Source: Artemia franciscana (Eukaryota; Arthropoda; Branchiopoda; Anostraca; Artemiidae). From it: a stretch of 64,000 bases of DNA. A program made the position numbers and the translations under genes. The first letter of the stretch is position 1, and the number at the start of each line of letters is the position of its first letter. This document shows, one piece after another, positions 1-12,666 of this stretch. The notes beneath the pieces are model-generated. The model was not told the origin of the DNA. It ran no database searches and worked only from the letters and a program-made list of their open reading frames with translations. The stretch lies in the NCBI RefSeq assembly GCF_032884065.1, contig NC_088868.1, positions 9,562,234 to 9,626,233 on the forward strand, written 5' to 3'.

Positions 1-233
1 CTTATAATATTATAAGTTGATCAAAAAAAGGGAGGATAAGGCGACAAAATTCGAAATTTCTAAAATCTGTATATTCCTACCTCCCTACTCCAATAGAGAA
101 TCCATTCATGCGTTACTTTAAAAATAAGACAAAATAATGAAGGCATAGAAGAAACAGACTGTTTTTCCATATTCTGATTTTTGGTTAAGGGTCAGTCAGA
201 ATTACGTATTAAATTATTTAGTTGCTTAACCGT
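1..233. other. No feature seen
   Basis: AT-rich sequence without coding signal or recognisable repeat. No further PSMA7 exon is visible here on the minus strand. Confidence 0.5.
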
Positions 234-1600
234 TTTTTATTGCACTTGGTATTTACCAAGGGGGGGGGGGAGGGAGTTAATTCGAAAAAAATAAAAAAAT
301 GGGGTATTTTTAACTTACGAACAGGTGATCGGATCTTAATGATATTTGATATTTAGAAGGATATCCTGTCTCAGAACTCTTATTTTAAATACCAACCGGA
401 TACGGTGACATATGGGAGGGGGGTAGAGTTGAAAGGGGAAACCTGAAATCTTGGAAAACGCTTAGAGTGGAGAGATCGGGATTAAACTCGGTGGGAAAAA
501 TAAGCACAAGTCCTAGATACGTGATTGACATAACCAGAACGGATCCACTCTTTTTGGTGGAGTTGGGAGGGGAGTTAGTCCGGAAAAATTAGAAAAAATG
601 AGGCATTTTTAACTTAAGAACGAGTGATCGGATCTTACTGAAATTCGATGTTTAGAAGGACCTCGTAACTCAGAACTCTTCTTATCAATCTCCACGGGAT
701 TCGGTATCATTGGGGGGAGTTGAGAGGGGGGGGGACATCTTGGAAAACGCTTAGAGTCGAGAGATCGGGATGAAACTTGGTGGCAAGAATGAGCGTAAGT
801 CTTAGATATGTGATTGACATAGCCGGATCAGATCCACTCTCTCTGGGGGAGTTTGGGGGGGGGGGGGGGGGCAAATTCAACAATTCGAAAAAATTTGAAA
901 AAATGAAGTGTTGTTAACTTACGAACGGGTGATTGGATCTTGATGAAATTTGATATTTAGAAGGAACTCGTGTCTCAGAGCTCTTTTGTTAAATACTGAC
1001 CGGATCCGGTGACATTGGGGGGAGTTGGAGGAGGAAACCGGAAGAATAGGTACAACTCCTAGATACTTGATTGACATAATCAGACCGGATTTGCTCTCTT
1101 TGGGGGAGTTGGGGGGGGGGTTAATTTGGAAAATGAGAAAAAATTAGGTATTTTTAACTTACGAACGAGTGATCAGATCTTAATGAAATTTGATACTTAG
1201 AGGGACCTCGTGTCTCAGAGCTCTTATCCTGACCAGATCCAGTGACATTCGGGGGAGCTGGACGGTGAAACCGGAAATCTTGGAAAAAACTTCGAGTGTA
1301 GAAATCAAGATGAAACTTAATGGCAAAATAAGCACAGATCCTAGATACGTTAATGATATAACCGGACCGGATCCGCTCTCTTTGAGGAGGTTGGGGGGAG
1401 GGTGTTAATTCAAAAAAAAAATGAGGCATTTTTAACTTATGAATGGGTTATCGGATCTTAATGAAATGTGTTATTTAGATGGAACTCGTGTCACAGAGCT
1501 CTTATATTAAATTCCAACCGGATTCGGTGAGATTGGAGGGGTCAGAGGGGGGAACCGGAAATCTTGGAAACCCCATAGAATATACAACAGTTCAAAATAG
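234..1600 (-). mobile_element. C-rich hairpin-ended repeat element, minus orientation, truncated
   Basis: This stretch repeats a diverged unit of roughly 290 bp about five times. Each unit has a G run (C run on the minus strand), a GGATCCGGT-like box, a block reading AGAGCTC and a block GATCGGATCTTAATGAAAT. The left end carries the family's terminal palindrome (CTTGGTATTTACCAAG at 245-260) followed on the minus strand by an ATAAAA tail. The right end, near 1600, lacks the usual beginning. Same family as 1714-3665, 31264-33230 and 40037-41891. No protein is encoded; open frames here are repeat shadows. Confidence 0.75.
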
Positions 1601-1713
1601 GGATGAAACGTTTTAATTGACAGAGAAACAAATATAAAACTTTTTAACTGGATATTTCGAACACATACACAGTGCCCATCATCAGCACTACAGTAAAACT
1701 AAAAGACATTAAT
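1601..1713. other. Spacer between the two inverted repeat arms
   Basis: A short non-family segment around TTCGAACACATACACAGTGC and CCATCATCAGCAC. It resembles the 3' tail of some retroelements, but I cannot name it. Confidence 0.3.
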
Positions 1714-3665
1714 AACAAGAGCTAAGAGCTCATATGGAACTTGTGACGAGGTGGGAAGAGCCAAAAGCTCATATGGCATGTGCTCTAGCAAAATTCTAAG
1801 AATCAATAGATTGATATAAAAGGAAAATTAGAAGCTTAATGCCAATCAGGATTTAAAATAAGAGCTCTGAGACACGAGGTCCTTCTAAATATCAAAATTC
1901 ATTAAAATCCGATCACCCACTCGTACGTTCAAAAACCTCATTTTTTTAAATTTTTGCTCTCCCTTCAGCCGCCCACATGGTCGAATCGGGGGAAAACGAC
2001 TTTATCAAGTCAATTTGAGCAGGTCCCTGACACACCAACCAATTTTCATCGTCCTAGTATGTCCAGAAGCACCAAACTCGCCAAAGCACTGGACCACCAC
2101 CCCCTTCAACTCCCTCAAAGAAAGCGGATCCAATCCAATTACATCTATCACGTATCTACGACATTTGCTTATTCTATCCACCAAGTTTCATTCCGATCTC
2201 CACACTCTAAGCGCTTTGCGAGATTTCCAGTTTCACCCTCCAACTCCTCCCAATGTCACCAGATCTGGTTAGGATTTAAAATACGAGCTTTGAGACATGG
2301 GTTCCTTCAAAATATGAAATTTCATGAAGATCTGGACACCCGTTCATAAGTTAAAGATACCTCAATTTTTCTAATTTTTCCGAATTAACAACCCTCTACA
2401 CTCCCCCAAAGAGAGCGGATTCAGTCCGGTTATGTCAATCACGTATCTAGGACTTGTGCTTATTCTTCCCACCAAGTTTCATCCCAATCTCTTCACTCTA
2501 AAGGTTTTCCAATATTTCCCGTTTCCCCCTGCAACTCCCCCAATATAACCGGATATGGGATTTAAAATAAGAGCTCTGAGAAACGAGGTCCTTCTAAATA
2601 TCAGATTTCATTAAGATCCGATCACCCATTCGGAAGTTAAAAATACATCATTTTTTCAATTTTTCCTCTCCCTCTAGCCCCCCAGATGGTCGAATCGGGG
2701 AAGCGACTGTTATCAAGTCAATTTGTGCAGGTCCCTGACACGCCTACCAATTTTCATCGTCCTAGCACGTCCAGAAGCACCGAAATCGCCAAAGCACTGG
2801 AAATCCTCCCCAACTCCCCCAAAGAGAGCGGATCCGTTCCAATTATGTCAATCACGTATCTAGAACTTATGCTTATTTTTCCCATCAAGTTCCATCCCGA
2901 TCTCTCCACTCTAAGCATTTTACAAGATTTCCAGTTTCCAAGATTTCTGTTTCTCCCCTCGAACCCTCTGTGTCCTCGGATTCGATTCGAATTCAAAATG
3001 GAGCATTTGAGACATAAGATCTTTCTATATATCAAGTTTAATTAAGATCCGATCACCCATTCGTAAGATAAAGATACCTCAATTTTTACGTTTTCCAAGA
3101 GTTCCAATCTCCCCCCTCCAACTCCCCCAATGTTTTCCGATCTGGTCCGGATTCAAAATATGAGCTCTGAAGCACAAGATCTTTCTAAATACAAAATTTC
3201 ATTAAGATCAGATCATCCGTTCGTAAGTTACAAATACCTCATTTTTTCTAATTTTTCCGAATTCCCCCCCCCCCCCCCCGCAACTCCCCCAAAGAGAGCG
3301 GATCCGGTCCGGTTATGTCTATCACGTATCTTAGACTTGTACTTATTCTTCCCACCAAGTTTCATCCTGATCACTCAACTCTAAGCGTTTGCCAAGATTT
3401 TTGGTTCCCCCCAACTCCCCCAGTGACACCGGATCCGGTCGGGATTTAAAATAAGAGATCTGAGTAACGAGGTCCTTTTAAATATGAAATTTCATTAAGA
3501 TCCGATCACCTCTTCGTAAGTTAAAATACCTCATTTTTTCTAATTTTTCAGAATTAGCCCCCCCCTAACTCCCCCCAAGATAGCGGATTCGTTCCGGTTA
3601 TGTCAATCACGTATCTAGGACTTGTGCTTATTTTTCCCACCAAGTTTCATCCAGATCCCTCCACT
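1714..3665 (+). mobile_element. C-rich hairpin-ended repeat element, plus orientation, 3' truncated
   Basis: Begins with the family head AACAAGAGCTAAGAGCTCAT, then repeats the internal unit about six times. Each unit has TTTAAAATAAGAGCTCTGAG, then AAATTTCATTAAGATCCGAT, a C run followed by AACTCCCCCAAAGAGAGCGG, and GTCAATCACGTATCTAG. Two units (near 1975 and 2685) carry an extra block with GGTCCCTGACAC and TTTCATCGTCCTAG that is otherwise near the 3' end. It stops at about 3665 without the terminal hairpin. It faces away from the 234-1600 copy. Confidence 0.75.
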
Positions 3666-4231
3666 CAGATAAAGATCCTGATATGTCGGATAAATCTAAT
3701 AAACCGGAACCTAATAAAGGTCAAGGAGATTTGCTTCCGCTGTTGTATTAAAAAAAAATAAGAGCAGTAAATTACATATAATTAGTTTATCGAGTATAAA
3801 TTTTGTTTGTTTTAATTAATATCTTTTAGATTTACTGCTCTTTTTTCAATCACAGGCCCGAGCCCGACTCAGGCCTGACAAAATTCATCAATATATTGTT
3901 TGAGCAAGTACTGTCTCTATATAAAGGCTTTTAAATATAGCTTTCAAATTTTAACATTTTTGATTAAATGGAACCAGAAACGTCAGAAGCAACTGAAAAA
4001 AGGAGGAAGGAAATTGCAAAACCTCTGGGAAACGTAAACAAATAGGCTAACCAGGAACCATACATAAAAAAATGGGTAAGAATAAAATCCAACTGGGTCA
4101 AAAGAAAAAGCAAGATTTGTGCTTAGAACTGATGAATTTAAAAAGCAAAAAATAAAAATTAAAAGCCCGGAAAAAAGGAAAATTGTGAGTTTTGGAAATT
4201 CTATTTTTATAGTACATTTTTACTCAATTTC

Positions 4232-4233
<2 letters not shown>
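3666..4233. other. Unclassified stretch with a small inverted repeat
   Basis: The only structure seen is a 12-bp inverted repeat, AAGAGCAGTAAA (3760-3771) with TTTACTGCTCTT (3831-3842), spanning about 80 bp of AT-rich sequence. No coding signal. Confidence 0.4.
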
Positions 4234-4979
<746 letters not shown>

Positions 4980-7440
4980 GTGATCGTATAAATTTCGGTG
5001 GGGGCTCATTGGATTGGTAATCAGAAGTCCTAGTGTCCTTTGTAAGATTCAGAGTGATCAGAGGGTGGATACCCCCCCCCCGACATCTCGTATTTTCCTC
5101 AAATGTGTGATAAAAATTTTGCGATGGCCATTTGTTGTCGTATAAACTTCAAAAAAGATTCATTCGATTGGAAATTCAAAGGGCCGCATATAATAGTCGA
5201 AAGTGATTGAAGGGCAACTAACACCCTTCCCACGCCCACCATTTTCCCAAACACATCCAATCAAAATTTTGAGTTAGCCATTTTGTTCAACATAAATAAA
5301 AGGTCCAAAAATTAAGCCTTTAAGGATGAAACTATCCCCCCCACCCAGAGCCCTCAGGGCAAGGGTTTCCGAAATGCATCAGATAGAAATTGAGGTGGCT
5401 ATTTGTTTCCGTAGAAACTTCGAAAAAGGCTCATTCGATTTAAATTGAAAGGATTAGTGCCCTTTCCAACAGTCCCAAGTGATTGGAGGGCCACTAAATG
5501 GATTGCCAGTTGTAGTCGTAAAAACTTCGAAAAAGGCTCATTCGATTGGAAATTGAAAGGACTATTTTTAATAATCGAAAGTGATTGGAGGGCAACTAGC
5601 CCCCCTCCCATGCCCACTATTTCCCCAAACACATTCAATTAAAATTTCGAGATAGCTTATGCTGTTTGACCTATGTAGTTGGATGGATGAGTAGGGTTAA
5701 GGCATCGTTCAAGTTTCAACTATTATTTTTTATAGTTTATATTTCTTATGTTTGGTTGTATAGTGTGCGTTCGTTTCTGTGTGTGTGCTGTTGCACTGGT
5801 GATTTCATTTTTACTATAGAAATGGTGATCATATAAACTTCGGAGGGGGCTCATTGGATTGGTAATCAGACGTTCTATTGACCTGTTTAAGGTTCAAAGT
5901 AATCAGAGGGTGAATAGCCCCCCCCTCCCCTCCGCACCTCGTATTTCCCGAAATGCATCTGATAGAGATTTTGATATGGCCATTTTTTGTCATAGAAAAT
6001 TAGAAAAAAGCTCATTCGATTAGAAATTGGAAGGGGTAGTGCCCTTTTTAATAGTCGAAAATCTTGAGATAGCTATTTTGTTCAACGTAATTGAAAGGTC
6101 CGGAAATATACCCCCCACAGCCCTCAGGGCAAATGTTATAAGTTATGTCCTGGGGGCGTATAAGTTATTACGAATGGGTGATAGTGTAAAATTTGGAAGG
6201 GGCTCATTGGATTGTTGATCAGAAGCCATAGTTCCTTTTTTAAGATTGAGAATGATCGGGGATGGATATCCCCCCACACCTCGTACTTTCCTAAAATTCA
6301 TCTGATAGAGATTCTGAGATGGCAATTTGTCGAAAAAACTTCGAAAAGAGCTCATTCGATCGGAAATTGAAAGGGCTAGTGACAATTTTAATAGTAGAAA
6401 GTGATTGGTAATCAGAAATTCTACTGCTCTTTATAAGATTCAGAGTGATCGGAGAGTGGATACCCCCTCCCACAATTCGTATTTTCCCCAAAATCATCTG
6501 ATTTTAATTTTGAGATGGCCATTTGTTGCCGTAGAAACTTTAAAAAAAGCTCATTCGATTTGAAATTGAAAGGCCCAAAGCCCTTTTCGACAGTAAAAAG
6601 TGATTGAAGGGCAACTAGTCCACCTCCTACGCAAACCATTTCCGCAAATATATCCAACAAAAATTTCGAGATAGACATTTTGTTCAACGTAATTGAAAGG
6701 TCCGGAAATTGTGTCTTTGAGGATGGCAGCACCCACACAACACTCAGGGCAAGAGTTGTACATAATACCCTGGGGCATATCAGGTATATATAGAGTAACC
6801 ATTTGTTGTCGTAGAAGCTTTGAAAACACTCATTCGATTGAAAATTGAAAGGGCTAGTGCCCTTTTTAATAGTCGAAAGTGATTGGAGTGCAACTAACCC
6901 TCTCCCTCGCCCGCCACTTCCCCAAACACATCCAATCAAAACTTTGAGAAAGCCATTTCATTCAACGTAATTGAAAGGTCCAGAAACTATGTCGTTGAGG
7001 ATAATAACCCCCCACACAACCATAAAGGCAAGGTAAGTTATGCCCTGGGAGCATATAAAGTATATATAGAAAGGATGATCGTATAAACTTGAGATGATGC
7101 TCGTTTGATTTATAATAAGAAGTTCTAGTGCCCTTTTTAAGATTCAGAGTGATCGGAGGGTGGATAGCCCCCACCACTTCTAACCTCGTATTTTCCCATA
7201 ATGCATCTGATAGAAATTTTGAGATGGTCATCTGCTGTCGTAGAAACTTCGGAAAAGACTCATTCGATTGGAAACTGAAAGGGCTAGTTCCCTATTTATT
7301 AGTCAAGAGTGATTGAAGGGTAACAAGCCCCCTCCCCACGCCTATCAATTCCCAAAACACATCTAATCAAAATTTTGAGATGAACATTTTTTTCAATGTA
7401 GTTGAAAGGTCTGGAAATTATGTCTTTGGCAACCCTGATA
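4980..7440. repeat. Interspersed repeat family B, multiple irregular copies
   Basis: Diverged copies of two linked blocks recur. One is CTCATTCGATTGGAAATTGA with GTGATTGGAGGGCAACTAG. The other is CTCATTGGATTGGTAATCAG with GATCGGAGGGTGGATA, often near CCCTGGGGGCATAT. Landmarks occur near 5008, 5160, 5428, 5537, 5849, 6012, 6206, 6350, 6550, 6826, 7102 and 7258. Related copies lie at 7800-7990, 9531-9790 and 57000-58060. No intact protein or clear element end was found. Confidence 0.7.
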
Positions 7441-8451
7441 CCTTCTCAAGACCAGAACATAATTTGCACATTACTGAAAAAAATTGCTGTGGATTGTCAG
7501 TTTAGCATACATACACCACTGATATATATTCCTTAAAGTTTTAATAATTTTTAATTTATTAAAGTTTAAAAAGTTAAAACAAGTTAAACGTATGTTTTTT
7601 TATTTAATCATACAAACCACAAACAACTCAAACCCAAAACGAGCAAACATTAACACGAGTAGGGCTAACAACCCCCATGCCTTCAAGACCAGAACATAAT
7701 TTGCACTTTACTGAAACAAAATATCTATAAAATGATTTCACTCGTTTAAAATGTTTTTACTATATATATCAAGAGGGAAGTCCTCCCCCTTGCACTCCAA
7801 TTACATTGCGATTGTCTGGTGCCCTTTATAAGAGTAACAAGAGATTGGAGGGCAATCAGCCCTTCTCTCAAGTTCATTCATTTCCTAAACGCGCCCAGTC
7901 AAAATTTTGACAGTGCCATTTTGTTCAGCATAGCAGAATACTCACGCAACTATGTCTTCAAGGATAATAGGCATGTCAACCCCCTCGCTTAATTATGCAA
8001 TTGACCCATTATACTTTAAAACTAAATGTTGCTCTAAAAATAAATCAAACGGCATTGTGTTAAATGGTTGCCAATAAGACAGCTTAGCAATATATCGATA
8101 ACGACTGAGGGAATTAATTTGAAACTTTTGGGGACACTACTATTACTACTTCTGTTCGTGCAATTTTAATAAATGAAGAGTGACGGTCTATCCAGGTTGT
8201 CAAAGAGTATAGATAAAATCTTTTGGGAATGATAATGAGTTTTATTTTTCGGGTCAACTTCAGAGCTATAAAATCAAATTGAAAAATACTGTCTCTGTCA
8301 GGATTAAAAATAGTTTAAAAAGTTTCTCCAACATAGAATAGCACCCCTTACTATGGATTCTTATAGAAGAAAACTGAAATATATACAATATTTTTCTTCC
8401 AGGAAAAAGACCATGTCAATAAAAAACGAACAGAAATTAATTTAAAAACTT
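7441..8451. other. Repeat-derived intron sequence of PSMA7
   Basis: Contains a partial family B copy (7800-7990) and a segment (CTTCTCAAGACCAGAACA) that recurs near 7445, 7680 and 8668. No exon signal was found on the minus strand, where PSMA7 exon 4 was sought. Confidence 0.45.
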
Positions 8452-9420
8452 TTTCCACAAGACAAATTTTTCAAAGAAAAGTAAAGAGCTCCATTAAGCA
8501 AAGAATGAGTAAAAATAAAGTCAAATATTCTTCCAAGTGTAAAACTACCAGAAATCCCTATCAATAAATAAATGAAACTCAAAGCCAACAGAAATTATAA
8601 TAAATAGCCGAGTCAAACTCAAAACGATCCAAAATTTAACATGAGTAGGGCCGATAACCCCCACGCCTTCTCAAGACCAGAACACAATTTGCACTTTACT
8701 GAAAACAAATAAGGCTTGAAGTGTTTTCACCTTTCTTACTTTCATAAATGAAGAATTATAAGAACCTCACCGAAAAAATGTCAGTATATGTCAATTTCAC
8801 TGACAAACCATGGTCATTTGTTTGTTGTTGTTTTTTTTTCAGTAAAGAGCTGGGCGATCTAAAGTTATAATTGATTGTTCATTTGCATATTTTTTTATCT
8901 GCTGGAGTTTTCATTATATGACAGCCAATTTTTTTTTTATAAGTTATATTGATATGTAAGATCTTATGAGAATAACTGTCTTGGCGTAATTTACACCTCC
9001 ATTTTTTTTTCTAGCTGATCTTACAAACAATTTTGCTGGAAGAATGGGGGAGGTTCTTCAACAAACCTTAGGTGAAATATAATTCCTTCTTCAATCGTCC
9101 ATCTTTACTTAAGTGGATTTACGAAGGTCTAGTAATCATGTGGAAAATTAACTCTTGAAGAATTATTATTTCAGGAGCAAAGAATGGTTAGTCCGCACCC
9201 TATTAAATTTAGACCATACTCATGTTAATTTTTGATCATTTTGTGTTTGACTCGGCTATTTATTATAATTCCTGTTCGCTTTGAGTTTCATTTATTTATT
9301 GTTAGTGATTTCTTGTAGTTTTGCGCTTAGAAGATTATTTTACTTTACTGTTGCTCATTTTTGGATTAATGGAGTACTTTCCTTATCTTTGAAAACTTGT
9401 CTTGAGGAAAAAGTTTTTTA
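8452..9420. repeat. Long inverted repeat (foldback), arms about 200 bp
   Basis: 8452-8650 is matched in reverse complement by 9216-9420. Shared landmarks are AATAAATAAATGAAACTCAA, AATAGCCGAGTCAAAC, TTAACATGAGTA and AAAAACTTTTTCC. The 565-bp centre has no coding signal. A single diverged relative of the arm lies at 58190-58460. It looks like a foldback transposon; no terminal duplication was identified. Confidence 0.7.
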
Positions 9421-9530
9421 ACTTAACATTTAACAATCCACAATAAACCACAGACAATCCACAAACAAACAAATTTTAACAATCCATGGTTATTTGTTTG
9501 TTTGTTTTTTCAGTAAAGCGCAACAATTCA

Positions 9531-9790
9531 CTAAACTTCGAAAAGAGCTCATTCGATCGGAAATTGAAAGGGTTAGTGCCCATTTTAATAGTAGAAAGTG
9601 ATTGGTAATCAAAAATTCTAGTGCTCTTTATAGTATTCAGAGTGATCGACGAGTGGATACCCCCCCCCAAAAAAAAATTCGTATTTTCCCAAAAATCATC
9701 TGATTTTGAGATGGCCATTTGTTGTCTTACAAACTTCGAAAAAAGCTCGTTCGATTGGAAATTGAAAGGGCCAGTGCCCTTTTTGAGAGT
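9531..9790. repeat. Family B repeat copy
   Basis: Carries CTCATTCGATCGGAAATTGA, the AGTGATCGACGAGTGGATAC block and a C run, as in 4980-7440. Lies in PSMA7 intron 3. Confidence 0.65.
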
Positions 9791-9903
9791 TTCTGCTCAC
9801 TTTTGCTCATTTTTGGATTAATTGAGCTCTTTGCTTATCTTTGAAAACGTGTCTTCTCGTAAAAGTTTTTAACTTTATAAATGAAAATAGAGAATAAACT
9901 TAC

Positions 9904-10017
9904 TTGCAATATATCTTGTTATATATTCTAAGGTAACAGGATCCTCTACTGTCAATCGATGACTTTGACATTCAAGACGTGCCCGATTTATGAGAATGCG
10001 AGCATCAGCTGTTAGAC
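9904..10017 (-). CDS. PSMA7: PSMA7 exon 3 (proteasome alpha-4), partial gene
   Basis: Third coding exon of the 20S proteasome subunit alpha-4. It encodes about residues 75-113 ([20 protein letters not shown], then [18 protein letters not shown]), nearly identical to animal PSMA7 as I know the family. On the minus strand a pyrimidine tract plus CAG precedes 10017. The exon ends at 9904 before a consensus GTAAGT donor (9903-9898). It enters in phase 1, completing the Gly codon begun by exon 2, and leaves in phase 1. The LTADAR stretch is the helix-H1 region conserved in alpha subunits. No continuation was found in 1-9903 on the minus strand, so exon 4 onward should lie outside the window. The identity is seen directly in the sequence; the off-window remainder is inference. 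Confidence 0.96.
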
Positions 10018-10461
10018 CTGAAAAAAAAAAGCAATTTTAACAGCAACAGAAAAAAAAAAACAAATGTTCAACTTAAATATTCCTGCTACCTATTTGACTA
10101 TGAATAAACAAATGAAAATTGGGCAATAATCAGAATATTCGTTTGAGAAGAGGGAACGTATCAAAAATTTGTTTGTGTGTATATTTGTTATTTTTTTAAA
10201 TATAATAAAAATTCTGGTGAGGGAAGTAAAACGTGGTACACCCCTCCCTCCTCATTCTTCGCCCACCCTAAAACTTGTTTATACTATACTAATGTCGTCT
10301 GCAGCAACTCATTGCTGACAATTTTAGTCAAGTCAAGCACCAGCACTTATATTTGTGATTGTTTAATGCGTGTTTATTTTTTTATAACGTTTTGCGTAAG
10401 GTTTTTAAATTCAAGAAGTAGAGTGTTTGTTAAACAGTTACTTTTCTCCACTATTGCTTGA
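10018..10461. other. PSMA7 intron 2, left part
   Basis: Includes the pyrimidine tract and acceptor of PSMA7 exon 3 at its left edge (minus strand). Otherwise no feature; a 94-codon open frame on the plus strand has no recognisable domain. Confidence 0.45.
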
Positions 10462-11376
10462 AACAACAGTATTAAAATCTCAATATTTATTTAATATTTA
10501 TAATTAATTTATATTTATAATTAATTTCAATATTTATAATATTTATAATACAATATTTCAATATTTATAATTAATCTCAATATTAAAACAACAGTAGCAT
10601 GAATATAATATATTCAATTAATATTTATAATTAACTTATATTTATAATTAATCTCAATATTTATAATATTTATAATATAATATTTCAATATTTATAATTA
10701 ATCTCAATATTAAAACAACAGTAGCATGAATATAATATATTCAATTAATATTTATAATTAATTTATATTTATAATTAATCTCAATATTTATAATATTTAT
10801 AATATAATATTTCAATATTTATAATTAATCTCAATATTAAAACAACAGTAGCATGAATATAATATATTCAATTAATATTTATAATTAATTTATATTTATA
10901 ATTAATCTCAATATTTATGATATTTATAATATAATATTTCAATATTTATAATTAATCTCAATATTAAAACAACAGTAGCATGAATATAATATATTCAATT
11001 AATATTTATAATTAATTTATATTTATAATTAATCTCAATATTTATAATATTTATAATATAATATTTCAATATTTATAATTAATCTCAATATTAAAACAAC
11101 AGTAGCATGAATATAATATATTCAATTAATATTCATAATTAATTTAAATTTATAATTAATCTCAATATTTATAATATTTATAATATAATATTTCAATATT
11201 TATAATTAATCTCAATATTAAAACAACAGTAGCATGAATATAATATATTCAATTAATATTTATAATTAATTTATATTTATAATTAATCTCAATATTTATA
11301 ATATTTATAATATAATATTTCAATATTTATAATTAATCTCAATATTAAAACAACAGTAGCATGAATATAATATATT
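10462..11376. repeat. 127-bp AT-rich satellite array, about 7 units
   Basis: The marker AACAACAGTAGCATGAATAT recurs with GTAGCAT at 10594, 10721, 10848, 10975, 11102, 11229 and 11356, exactly 127 bp apart each time. Units differ by only a few substitutions; the first is incomplete and more diverged. The unit is built mostly from ATTTATAATTAAT-like modules. It lies in PSMA7 intron 2. Confidence 0.97.
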
Positions 11377-12666
11377 CTTGCAAGCCAAGACATAGCTAAA
11401 AGAAAATACTAATAATACTAACAAATAGTCCACTAAATTCAATTTTATGTCTATTATTGCTTTTCACTCATTTGTACCAATTTCATTCATATAGAAAGCA
11501 CCATGACATTTTTAGTTTAAGATGGACTTCATCTTTATTAAAATGCATCTAGTGAGTTCTATTTCCTAATAAGAAATACACCATTTAGTTGGACATGGAG
11601 GCGTACACGGATCTTAATATTAGATTGAAGTTCAGAGGGAGCTTTGAACATATTTGGATGGAGAAGGAGCGTGCGTAGCTGTACTGGTCTCTGAAAGGTT
11701 CGTGTTGCAGTAAGCTTTTAGTAGTAGTGGTAGTAGTAACAGTATATTTTTTTTTATCTTATAGTGTTGCTGCTCCCCAATTTCCAAATCTTTAGGTTGA
11801 AGTTTCAATAAGTCATATTAATTAATCACAATCATAATGAAGTATAAGTTCTATTTATTGTAAAAAGTAAGGATCTAGCCACTTCATTTGCTTAATAGTT
11901 TTGGCTCATTTTCACGTTTTAACACTCCATTAGACTCTTATTTCACGAAAAAATTATTTATTGTATCTTTAAGAGAAAAAATATTTGCGATTATAGCCGT
12001 TTAAAAAAAGAGAGAAGAAAACCAAAAGAAAGATGACGGGATTCATGCACTTCCTTTGGCAGCCAGTGAATTCTCTAGATTTTTAAATTTTTTCTTCTTT
12101 TTTTTTTCTATAAACGAGGGCAGCTTTCAGCTATTCATTTAAACATACATCTTACATATTTTTTTAATAGAGTTCGTTCCAGAACTCTATTTTCGTTTTC
12201 TCAAATAAGGGACAGGGGCCAAGCAAGTGTTTTGAGTTTGGCGGGAAGATATAAAGAATGTGTTGACAAAATCGTCCAGTGTGCCGACAAGTGAGGACAA
12301 TTAGCTAAATTAAGACTTCAAAAACGGCATAAGTTCCGAGGCGTCGACAAAGCGTGCTGACACCTGGGAACTTTGGGAGCCCCCCCCCCCCCTTTGCTGC
12401 ACCACTGATAAAAGATAATACAAAATCATAAGCAATTTGTGCTACTATTAATGCAGAAAAGACTTTAAGGGGTTAAAGCTGCAGTAATCAATTTTTGGTA
12501 AAAATAATAACAAATAACTAATGACCATTCATCAGCTTTCTTTATTCATAAATACGCAGCGCCACGCACTTTTGAATACACACACTTTCAAATACATAAT
12601 TTGCGGCTAGTTTTTTACGTTACTCCATCACGAGGGTTTTAAATGACTGTTGAATCTTGTTTTGAA
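11377..12666. other. Intron sequence, old retroelement debris possible
   Basis: No coding exon is recognised. 11590-11740 (ending in TAGTAGTAGTGGTAGTAGTA) resembles the tail of an RTE-type LINE, with low confidence. A C run lies at 12381-12393. Confidence 0.35.

Noticed and set aside
1154-3384. Open frames of 70-130 codons in the left repeat region
   Set aside because: Translations of the C-rich element; the same words appear in both orientations and in other copies.
5399-7316. Several open frames of 60-170 codons on both strands
   Set aside because: They fall in family B repeats, share the same repeat words and show no domain.
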